The position numbers and the translations under genes are program-made. This document shows, piece after piece, positions 1 to 5,660 of a stretch of DNA of 7,852 bases (the first letter of the stretch is position 1; each line of letters begins with the position of its first letter). The notes beneath the pieces were generated by a model that saw only the letters and a list, made by a program, of their open reading frames with translations, was not told where the DNA came from and did no database searches. Source of the DNA: Microcaldota archaeon (lineage in GTDB: Archaea; Micrarchaeota; Micrarchaeia; Anstonellales; Anstonellaceae); contig JAHFEN010000026.1 in NCBI GenBank assembly GCA_023248455.1, positions 1 through 7,852 on the forward strand, in the 5' to 3' direction.

Positions 1-1914
1 GCGATTGAGGGAGCTTATGGTCTGGGGGAGATAGTTGTTTCGGGCTCGGTCACGCCGGACAGGTATGTTGTGGACAAGAATTCGCTATTAATCGAGGTAA
101 AGGACGTTGCCAAGCAGACCTGGATGATTGCCAAGGTGAATGACCAGAACGTGCATGCGAACATAAAGGAGGAAATGCAATCCCGCCAGAAGCTCACTGA
201 CCAGCAGGTGATCGAGCTTGCAAAGATTGGCAAGAATATTGAGCAGCACTATGGCAAGCCGCAGGACATCGAGTGGGCGGTTGCAGAAGGGAAAGTGTTC
301 ATTGTGCAGTCGCGGCCCATCACAACCCTGAAGGGGGATGCGAATGTGCTCGCAGGGATTCCGGCAATGGGCGAAACGGAAAAGCCTGAGACGTTCGCGT
401 CTGCCATGTCCGCAGTGCCGAAAGTGGCGTCTGCAGCAGCCGCAGCAGTGTCATTAGCCCCTGCCAAAGTGGCAATCGCAGTTGGCGCGGCAGCAAAGGC
501 AGCCCCAGCGCAGAGGAAAACAGAGGAGACAAGAGGTGGAAACGTGGCAAGCGGTGAACCTACTGCAGACAAGATAATCGTCAGGGGCCTCGGGGCCGCG
601 CCCGGAATAGGAAAAGGCAGGGTGAAGATACTTGCAGGGCCGAAGGAAATAGGCAGGATGGAAAAGGGAGAGGTCCTGGTGACAGACATGACCACGCCGG
701 ACTTTGTGCCTGCCATGAAAAAGGCGTCCGCTATCGTCACGAACTCAGGGGGCATGACCTGCCACGCGGCGATCGTAAGCCGCGAGATGGGCATACCCTG
801 CATTGTGGGGACCAAGAATGCTACGAGCATAATGCATGAGGGGCAGTTCATCACTGTCGACGCCTCTCGCGGCATAGTTTACGACGGAGACTTTGCGCTC
901 GGCGGCGATAAGAAGGATGAAGCCCCAGGAAATACTGGGGGAGCATCTGCAAACGGCTTCTCCATAGTCCCCACTGGCACGAAAATATACGTGAACCTGG
1001 CAGAAGTGGACCTTGCCGACAAGGTTGCCAGGCTGCCCTGTGACGGCGTGGGCCTGCTCCGCGCGGAGTTCATGATAGGGGACATTGGCGAGCACCCTAA
1101 GAAAATGCTAAAAGAGGGCAGGGGCCAGGAATTCACAGACAGGCTTGCCGAGAAGCTGCGGGTGTTTGCATCAGCCTTCCATCCCCGCCCGGTTGTGTAC
1201 CGCGCCACTGACTTCAAGACAAACGAGTACCGCAACCTCAAGGGAGGCGAGGAATACGAGCCGCAGGAGGCCAACCCCATGATGGGCTGGCGCGGCTGCG
1301 GAAGGTACATCACAGAACCCGAAGTGTTCTCCCTTGAGCTCAACGCGATAAAAAAGGTGCGCGAGGAATACGGCATGAAGAATCTCTGGCTGATGCTTCC
1401 GTTCGTGCGGAGGATAGGCGAAATCCGCGCCATCAAGGAAATGCTCAAAGCCCACGGGATGCACCGCACGCTGGACTTCAAGCTTTGGATAATGGTGGAA
1501 GTGCCCTCCACTGTCTTCCTGATAGACCAATTCTGCCAGGAAGGCATTGACGGCGTGTCAATTGGCTCCAACGACCTTACGCAGCTCATCCTCGGGATCG
1601 ACCGGGACAACGCCACTCTTGCAGAAGGGTTTGACGAGCGCAACCAGGCAGTGCTCCGCGCCATCGAGCGCGTGGTGAAGGTGTGCAACGAGTACAAGGT
1701 GACCTGCTCGCTTTGCGGCCAGGCGCCCTCGGTGTACCCTGACTTTGCAGAAAAGCTCGTTGAGTTCGGGATAACCAGCATGTCAGTGAACCCTGATGCT
1801 GTGGAGCGGACCAGGCGTGTGGTCGCTTCTGCCGAGATGAAAGTGCTCCTCAAGAGGCTTGCCAAGCTCACCGCAGACCAGCCGCATGACGGCAAGAACG
1901 AATTGGCGGACTAG
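1..1914 (+). CDS. ppsA: Phosphoenolpyruvate synthase (pyruvate, water dikinase), 5'-truncated
   Basis: PEP synthase makes PEP, AMP and phosphate from pyruvate, ATP and water, feeding gluconeogenesis in the cytosol. The reading frame is open from base 1 with no start, so the N-terminal part of the ATP-grasp domain lies outside; 637 residues are visible. In order: the end of the ATP-binding domain (AYGLGE, SGSVTPD, then VQSRPITT); a 79-residue Ala-rich linker (bases 334-570); the swivelling phosphohistidine domain with GGMTCHAAIVSREMGIP, catalytic His codon at 763-765; and the C-terminal PEP/pyruvate-binding barrel with GLLRAEF, DFKTNEYRNL, NPMMGWRG, EVPS, SIGSNDLTQL and CGQAPS, whose Cys codon at 1714-1716 matches the catalytic acid-base Cys of the family. 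The end SMSVNPDAVERTR is typical of PpsA rather than of PTS enzyme I or PPDK. It ends in TAG, 9 bases before the FKBP gene, so the two are probably cotranscribed. Identity is firm; the long linker is the only oddity. Confidence 0.96.
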   Translation, partial: AIEGAYGLGEIVVSGSVTPDRYVVDKNSLLIEVKDVAKQTWMIAKVNDQNVHANIKEEMQSRQKLTDQQVIELAKIGKNIEQHYGKPQDIEWAVAEGKVFIVQSRPITTLKGDANVLAGIPAMGETEKPETFASAMSAVPKVASAAAAAVSLAPAKVAIAVGAAAKAAPAQRKTEETRGGNVASGEPTADKIIVRGLGAAPGIGKGRVKILAGPKEIGRMEKGEVLVTDMTTPDFVPAMKKASAIVTNSGGMTCHAAIVSREMGIPCIVGTKNATSIMHEGQFITVDASRGIVYDGDFALGGDKKDEAPGNTGGASANGFSIVPTGTKIYVNLAEVDLADKVARLPCDGVGLLRAEFMIGDIGEHPKKMLKEGRGQEFTDRLAEKLRVFASAFHPRPVVYRATDFKTNEYRNLKGGEEYEPQEANPMMGWRGCGRYITEPEVFSLELNAIKKVREEYGMKNLWLMLPFVRRIGEIRAIKEMLKAHGMHRTLDFKLWIMVEVPSTVFLIDQFCQEGIDGVSIGSNDLTQLILGIDRDNATLAEGFDERNQAVLRAIERVVKVCNEYKVTCSLCGQAPSVYPDFAEKLVEFGITSMSVNPDAVERTRRVVASAEMKVLLKRLAKLTADQPHDGKNELAD

Positions 1915-1923
1915 GGTGTTGGC

Positions 1924-2529
1924 ATGGAGCGGGAATGCATCACGGCACTGCTGGCCTTGTTTTTGCTTTTTTCAGGCTGCGCACAAAGCCCGCAGCCCCA
2001 GCAGGATTACACCACAAACGGAGGTAACAGCATGGCGAATACCAGTGGAAACGCAGCGCTCACAGTTTCAAAGGGTGACTCCGTCAGGGTGGACTACACG
2101 GGAAAGCTCGAGAACGGGACTGTTTTTGACACCAGCTTGGAAGAGGCGGCTAAAAAGGCAGGCCTGGAGCCCAGGCCTTCATACGAGCCTCTGGCATTCG
2201 TGGTGGGCGCTGGCCAGATGATTTCAGGTTTTGATTCGGCTGTGGTGGGCATGAGGGAGGGGCAGGAAAAAACAGTCAAGCTGCTTCCTGCCCAAGCATA
2301 CGGCGACAGGTCCTCTGACCGCGTGATTGCAATCCCGGTTGCGAACATAGGGAATTCCAAGGATATAAAAGTGGGCAGCATGCTCTTTGCGCAGAACGGG
2401 GCAGTGGGGAGGGTGGTTGAGATCGGCAACGGCACGAACGCCACTGCCAAGGTGGACTTCAACCACGAGCTTGCAGGCAAGACGCTTGTGTTCACCATCA
2501 AGATGCTAAGCATAACAAAAGCCAAGTGA
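1924..2529 (+). CDS. FKBP-type peptidyl-prolyl isomerase, SlyD-like, predicted lipoprotein
   Basis: A 201-residue prolyl cis-trans isomerase/chaperone. Residues 1-19 form a short hydrophobic signal ending in a lipobox (LLFSGC, Cys19), predicting a lipid-anchored protein outside the membrane, followed by a polar linker (20-50). The FKBP fold shows VDYTGKLENGTVFDTS (56-71), GAGQMISGFDSAVVGM (95-110), PAQAYG (122-127) and FNHELAGKTLVF (179-190). The stretch between about 135 and 178 (IPVANI, KVGSMLF, GRVVEI) fits the inserted chaperone (IF) domain of archaeal long-type FKBPs and SlyD. The SlyD-type metal-binding His-rich tail is absent. ATG 1924 was chosen because it supplies the lipobox; GGTG at 1915-1918 could act as its ribosome-binding site. 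A much better site precedes an in-frame ATG at 2032 (Met37), which would give a cytosolic FKBP without the signal. The family is certain; which start is used, or whether both are, is open. Confidence 0.93.
   Translation: MERECITALLALFLLFSGCAQSPQPQQDYTTNGGNSMANTSGNAALTVSKGDSVRVDYTGKLENGTVFDTSLEEAAKKAGLEPRPSYEPLAFVVGAGQMISGFDSAVVGMREGQEKTVKLLPAQAYGDRSSDRVIAIPVANIGNSKDIKVGSMLFAQNGAVGRVVEIGNGTNATAKVDFNHELAGKTLVFTIKMLSITKAK
2020..2034 (+). promoter_or_regulatory. Internal Shine-Dalgarno (GGAGGT) and in-frame ATG within the FKBP gene
   Basis: GGAGGT at 2020-2025 is followed six bases later by ATG at 2032, in frame with the FKBP domain. This is a stronger and better-spaced site than anything before the upstream ATG at 1924. 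Initiation here would remove the lipoprotein signal and give a 165-residue protein beginning MANTSGN. The bases also encode Gly-Gly in the linker, so chance is possible. Confidence 0.5.
2160..2178 (+). repeat. GC-rich perfect inverted repeat inside the FKBP gene
   Basis: AGGCCTGG (2160-2167) and CCAGGCCT (2171-2178) are exact reverse complements around a three-base spacer, giving an 8-bp hairpin. It lies in codons 79-85, in a variable loop of the FKBP domain (AGLEPRP). It could be a coincidence of GC-rich codons; no second copy was seen in the window. Confidence 0.6.
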
Positions 2530-2587
2530 AAAAAGGTCACTCGCCATTATTGCGCAGCAAGGCTGCCAGCAGAACACGGGTGTATGG

Positions 2588-3508
2588 ATGCTTGTGGAAG
2601 AGGGCGCTTCAAAAAGGAAGCCGGACTGGTTCGGAATCTCCTGGTACGGCTTTCTTGCTGCTTACTGCATATATGAGATTGCAACTGGCGCAAAGGAATT
2701 GGCTTACCTAGTGGCAGGCCCTCTCTACTTTTCAATCGTGATTTTTTGCTCTTTTTTTGCCTTTGCTCTGATTATTGGAATTTTATCACAGCTTTTGGCT
2801 TTCATAACTAGAAGGAAGGTATTTGGCGTGGAGCCCCTCCCAGTTACTAAAAAGACCCTTGAATCCTTTTTTATCTTGCCATTAATGGGTTTATCGCTCA
2901 TAGCCGTTGCGTTATACTTTTATGACAAGATGGACAGAGATTATGTCGGGGAATTGGGGGGCTTGAGCGTGCAGGCGGTTTTTGCGATGACTTTCCTGCA
3001 GCCAGCCATTGCCTCGATTCCAAGAAGGCAGGAAGGAAGCGGCTGGCGCGGCTTTGCTGAAAAGTGGCTCAGGGGAGCATTGAGCAGCATATTCATACCG
3101 AGCTTTGTGGGCGTGATTGCAATATTGGCAGGGTCGTTTGCCCTGACACTTCTGCTCGGTACTGGAGATTTGGAAGCCCAAGTATACCGTTTTCTTTTCT
3201 ACTTCTTTGCCATCTTCCTCACGTCCTACAGGCACTTTCTGGAAAAGGCAGGAAAAAATCTGCGGAACGGTATTGAGAGGAGGGAATGGGTGAACAAGGT
3301 CATTTGCCTGGTGTTGGGCTCGCTTGCGGCAGCAGCCGCATTGCACCTGCCCATAACCTATCTTGCAGAGGCTATGGGCAAAACGCAGAAATTCCTTGTG
3401 ATCTTCTTTTTTGCCTATCTATTCCTGGCTTATGCACAGACATTTCCGAAGTGGTACGTTGAGATGCTGGAGGAGAAGAAAGGCGCCAAGGCAAAGACGG
3501 CTGCTTGA
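2588..3508 (+). CDS. Multi-pass membrane protein of unknown function
   Basis: A 306-residue protein that I do not recognise. Hydrophobic stretches suggest about seven transmembrane helices: roughly 15-33, 44-70, 92-112, 166-190, 199-217, 236-260 and 266-285, with a weaker one at 125-144. Loops carry basic clusters (TRRK 74-77, RRQEGSGWRG 146-155, IERREW 229-234), and the tail is Lys-rich (EEKKGAKAKTAA), suggesting a cytoplasmic C-terminus. There is no signal-peptide cleavage site, Walker motif or obvious catalytic motif. ATG 2588 is the first start codon of ATG/GTG/TTG type in the open frame, with GGGTG five bases upstream. The gene follows FKBP by 58 bases on the same strand, so cotranscription is likely but not shown. 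Base composition is more AT-rich than in ppsA or fkbp, partly because of Phe/Ile/Leu-rich membrane segments. Transporter, integral scaffold or enzyme are all possible. Confidence 0.82.
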   Translation: MLVEEGASKRKPDWFGISWYGFLAAYCIYEIATGAKELAYLVAGPLYFSIVIFCSFFAFALIIGILSQLLAFITRRKVFGVEPLPVTKKTLESFFILPLMGLSLIAVALYFYDKMDRDYVGELGGLSVQAVFAMTFLQPAIASIPRRQEGSGWRGFAEKWLRGALSSIFIPSFVGVIAILAGSFALTLLLGTGDLEAQVYRFLFYFFAIFLTSYRHFLEKAGKNLRNGIERREWVNKVICLVLGSLAAAAALHLPITYLAEAMGKTQKFLVIFFFAYLFLAYAQTFPKWYVEMLEEKKGAKAKTAA

Positions 3509-3539
3509 GCTGGTTCGGGCTGAATGGCCCCGATGCACG

Positions 3540-3546
3540 TTTTTAT
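3540..3546 (+). promoter_or_regulatory. Possible TATA box of dph2
   Basis: TTTTTAT in an otherwise GC-rich spacer lies about 34 bases before the chosen dph2 ATG at 3577. An archaeal promoter there would start transcription near 3568, giving a leader of only some ten bases. This fits the lack of any ribosome-binding site before that ATG. Confidence 0.4.
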
Positions 3547-3576
3547 CCTTATGCTGCAATAAAGTGCCTGGTTCTT

Positions 3577-4497
3577 ATGCGGATAATTCTTCAGTTCCCC
3601 GAAGGGCTGAAAGCTAAGGCAATGGGGGAAATGGCAAAGCTAGAAGCACAGGGGCACGAGGTGTTCATAGCCGCTGCTCCATGCTACGGGGCATGCGACT
3701 TGTGCCTGGATGAAGCGCGCAATGTAAAGGCTGAGAAAATAATACACTTCGGGCATGCTGAATTCATGAAGGTGAAGGCGGACATTGAAATTGAGTACAG
3801 GCCCTACTTTTCGGAGATTGACTGGAAAGTTGGCAAGAAAGTGTTGGACAAGGCGGCAAAACTCCTGCATGAGATAGATGCAAAGAGAGTCTCCCTTGTT
3901 TTCCCTGTGCAGCACCTTGAGAATTCGAAGCGAGTAAAGGCAGAGCTCGAAAAAACTGGCTTCCAGGTAAAGTTCGGAATGGGAGGCGCGCACGTCCGCC
4001 ACGCAGGGCAGGTGCTGGGATGCGATTCGGATGCTGCGGTGAATGCAGGCAAAGTGGATGCTGTCCTTTATTTCGGAGGGGGGAAGTTCCACCCGACCGG
4101 ACTTCCATCGACAAAGCCGGTCTTGTGCGCTGACCCGCACCTAGGCGACTCCTACTGGATTACAGATGAGATAAGGCGGGTGGAACGGAAAAGGCAAGGC
4201 TCCATACTGGCTGCGACGGAGGCAAAGTCATTCGGCATACTGGTGAGCACGAAATGCGGGCAGATAAACATGGCAGGCGCGAGAATGGCAAAAAAGCTCT
4301 TGGAGAAAAAAGGGAGGAAAGCCGCGCTGCTTGTTGCAAACGAGCTGAGCCCAGTTTCGCTTGCGAATTTCATGAGTTTTGACGCTTACATAAACACTGC
4401 CTGCCCGAGGATAAATGATGACACGGACAATTACGGAAAGCCGGTTGTTAACGTGGCTGACCTCAAAAGGCTGCTTGAGCTGATGTGCATTCCGTGA
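3577..4497 (+). CDS. dph2: Dph2, 2-(3-amino-3-carboxypropyl)histidine synthase (diphthamide biosynthesis)
   Basis: Catalyses the first step of diphthamide synthesis: transfer of the 3-amino-3-carboxypropyl group of S-adenosylmethionine to a histidine of elongation factor 2, using a [4Fe-4S] cluster in a non-canonical radical reaction. The archaeal enzyme is a homodimer whose cluster is held by three cysteines, one per structural repeat. All three are recognisable here: Cys36 in APCYGACDL, Cys149 in QVLGCDSDAA and Cys276 in NTACPRI. Other family signatures are ILQFPEGL (4-11), FGGGKFHP (166-173) and VSTKCGQ (223-229). Unusually, a further Cys43 makes C36-x3-C40-x2-C43, the spacing of classical radical SAM enzymes. 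ATG 3577 was chosen because the family begins just before the first beta strand. A TTG at 3505 would add 24 residues with no family resemblance and overlap the preceding stop. At 306 residues it is slightly shorter than typical archaeal Dph2 proteins. Confidence 0.93.
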   Translation: MRIILQFPEGLKAKAMGEMAKLEAQGHEVFIAAAPCYGACDLCLDEARNVKAEKIIHFGHAEFMKVKADIEIEYRPYFSEIDWKVGKKVLDKAAKLLHEIDAKRVSLVFPVQHLENSKRVKAELEKTGFQVKFGMGGAHVRHAGQVLGCDSDAAVNAGKVDAVLYFGGGKFHPTGLPSTKPVLCADPHLGDSYWITDEIRRVERKRQGSILAATEAKSFGILVSTKCGQINMAGARMAKKLLEKKGRKAALLVANELSPVSLANFMSFDAYINTACPRINDDTDNYGKPVVNVADLKRLLELMCIP

Positions 4498-4506
4498 AAC
4501 AGAGTG

Positions 4507-4543
4507 CATCAGACATAGAGCGATGCGTCGCTCTATGCTGATG
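4507..4543. repeat. 16-bp inverted repeat abutting the promoter of the kinase-deaminase gene
   Basis: CATAGAGCGA (4514-4523) and TCGCTCTATG (4528-4537) are perfect reverse complements around TGCG. Outside them CATCAG (4507-4512) pairs with CTGATG (4538-4543), leaving only A4513 unpaired. The whole element starts ten bases after the dph2 stop and ends one base before the probable TATA box at 4545, so it covers the expected TFB-recognition position. It could be a repressor operator, a hairpin at the dph2 mRNA end, or part of a structured RNA. No U-run follows that would make it a classical intrinsic terminator. Confidence 0.85.
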
Positions 4544-4544
4544 G

Positions 4545-4551
4545 TTTAAAA
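4545..4551 (+). promoter_or_regulatory. Probable TATA box of the kinase-deaminase gene
   Basis: TTTAAAA sits about 40 bases before the ATG at 4589. With usual archaeal spacing, transcription would start near 4573 and leave a leader of about 16 bases that still contains the GGTGA ribosome-binding site. A second AT-rich stretch, TTTTATA (4567-4573), is too close to the ATG to be the TATA box. Confidence 0.5.
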
Positions 4552-4578
4552 TGGTCATGGCATTCATTTTATAGGTGT

Positions 4579-4583
4579 GGTGA
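4579..4583 (+). promoter_or_regulatory. Ribosome-binding site GGTGA fixing the start at 4589
   Basis: GGTGA, a common archaeal Shine-Dalgarno form, lies five bases before ATG 4589. It argues against the GTG codons at 4577 and 4580, which overlap it and would add only four residues. Confidence 0.7.
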
Positions 4584-4588
4584 GTTTC

Positions 4589-5608
4589 ATGTCGATTATA
4601 ATAGGGCTTACAGGGGAGAACTGCGCTGGCAAGGGCACTGTTGCAGATTACCTGGTGAAAAAGGGCTTTTACTACTACTCGCTGTCAGACATAATACGCG
4701 AGGAGCTGGTGAACGAGGGACGGGAAATATCCCGGGAGGCGCTCATTTCCAAGGGAAACGATCTTCGCAGGAATTTCGGCTCGGAAATACTTGCAAAAAG
4801 GACGATTGACAAACTTGAGGCAGACAGGAATTATGTCATTGACTCCATCAGGAACCCTGCCGAGGCGCAAGCGCTCCTTGCCACCGGGAAGATGACGCTT
4901 ATCTATGTCACCGCGCCTGCCGAGAAGCGTTTCGAGAGGATGAAATCCAGGAGAAGGGAGGGCGACCCTCGGTCATTCGAATCCTTCAAGCTCATTGACA
5001 GGCTGGAACTGGAGGGCAGGGACCAGCATGGCCAGAGGCTTGCAGAAGTATTCGCGCTTGCCGCCAAGAAAGTGGAGAACACGGCGGACTTCCGGGAGCT
5101 TTATGAAGCGATGGATGCAGTGCTTGGGGAAATATCGGCTGAATTCAAGCCCAAACGGCCGAATTGGGACCAGTATTTCATGAACATTGCAAAAGTTGTC
5201 GCATCGCGCAGCAATTGCCTGAAAAGGCACGTTGCCGCAGTTATCGTGAAGGACAAGCGGATTGTGTCGACAGGGTACAATGGCACGCCCCGAGGAATCC
5301 GGAACTGCAATGAGGGGGGCTGCCCGCGTTGCAACTCATTTGCCGAATCAGGGACCAAGCTGGATGAGTGTGTGTGCTCGCACGGGGAGGAGAATGCCAT
5401 TGTGCAAGCTTCGTACCATGGGATTTCGATAAAAGACGCTACAGTATACTCCACATTCTCGCCCTGCCTGCTTTGCACAAAGATGATAATCAACTCGGGC
5501 ATCCGCGAAGTGGTGTACAACGCGGATTACCCGCTTTCAGAAATGCCGCTCAAGCTCCTTCGCGAGGCAGGGATAACTGTAAGACAGGTGAGGGTAGAGA
5601 AGGAATGA
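4589..5608 (+). CDS. Two-domain protein: P-loop kinase-like domain fused to dCMP deaminase
   Basis: A 339-residue cytosolic protein. Residues 1-185 form a nucleotide-kinase-like P-loop domain: Walker A GLTGENCAGKGT (6-17), a VIDSIRNPAE segment (83-92) and an Arg-rich lid with RFERMKSRRREGDP (114-127). This pattern resembles the archaeal UPF0200/adenylate-kinase-like and dephospho-CoA-kinase-like families. Residues 190-339 are a zinc-dependent deoxycytidylate deaminase: GYNGTPRG (229-236), HGEENAI (His265 zinc ligand, Glu267 proton shuttle) and PCLLC (Cys293, Cys296 zinc ligands), with extra cysteines at 240, 245, 248, 261 and 263 that may bind structural zinc. It converts dCMP to dUMP, the precursor of dTMP. 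The same domain order occurs in bacterial AvcD-type anti-phage deaminases, which are longer. Whether the kinase-like domain phosphorylates, senses nucleotides or regulates is unknown. The gene has its own probable promoter next to a large inverted repeat and converges with the metallopeptidase gene 52 bases downstream. Confidence 0.92.
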   Translation: MSIIIGLTGENCAGKGTVADYLVKKGFYYYSLSDIIREELVNEGREISREALISKGNDLRRNFGSEILAKRTIDKLEADRNYVIDSIRNPAEAQALLATGKMTLIYVTAPAEKRFERMKSRRREGDPRSFESFKLIDRLELEGRDQHGQRLAEVFALAAKKVENTADFRELYEAMDAVLGEISAEFKPKRPNWDQYFMNIAKVVASRSNCLKRHVAAVIVKDKRIVSTGYNGTPRGIRNCNEGGCPRCNSFAESGTKLDECVCSHGEENAIVQASYHGISIKDATVYSTFSPCLLCTKMIINSGIREVVYNADYPLSEMPLKLLREAGITVRQVRVEKE

Positions 5609-5660
5609 GTACGCTCGTATTTCACCTAAGCTGAGAAAGTTCGTGATGGACTGATTCTGT

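Noticed and set aside
70..72. GTG codon as the start of PEP synthase
   Set aside because: The frame is open to base 1, and the residues before it (AYGLGE, SGSVTPD) are conserved PEP synthase sequence, so the gene begins before the window.
923..940. CCCCAG/CTGGGG inverted repeat inside ppsA
   Set aside because: A six-base GC-rich pairing within coding sequence, between domains, is easily accidental and has no regulatory context.
879..1895. Long open frame (338 codons) on the - strand, with another at 249-875
   Set aside because: Both lie wholly antisense to the well-supported PEP synthase. Their translations are low-complexity Ser/Arg/Pro-rich without motifs, so they are by-products of ppsA codon bias.
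3505..3576. TTG start extending Dph2 by 24 residues
   Set aside because: It overlaps the stop of the membrane protein gene, has no ribosome-binding site, and adds sequence not seen at the start of Dph2 proteins. ATG 3577 fits the family better.
4551..4574. Seven-codon leader peptide upstream of the kinase-deaminase gene
   Set aside because: With the TATA box at 4545 it would lie before the transcription start. It has no ribosome-binding site and no attenuator-like codons.
5609..5660. Possible bidirectional terminator between the converging genes
   Set aside because: Only a 4-bp pairing and no convincing T-run on either strand were found, so nothing beyond a short spacer can be supported.
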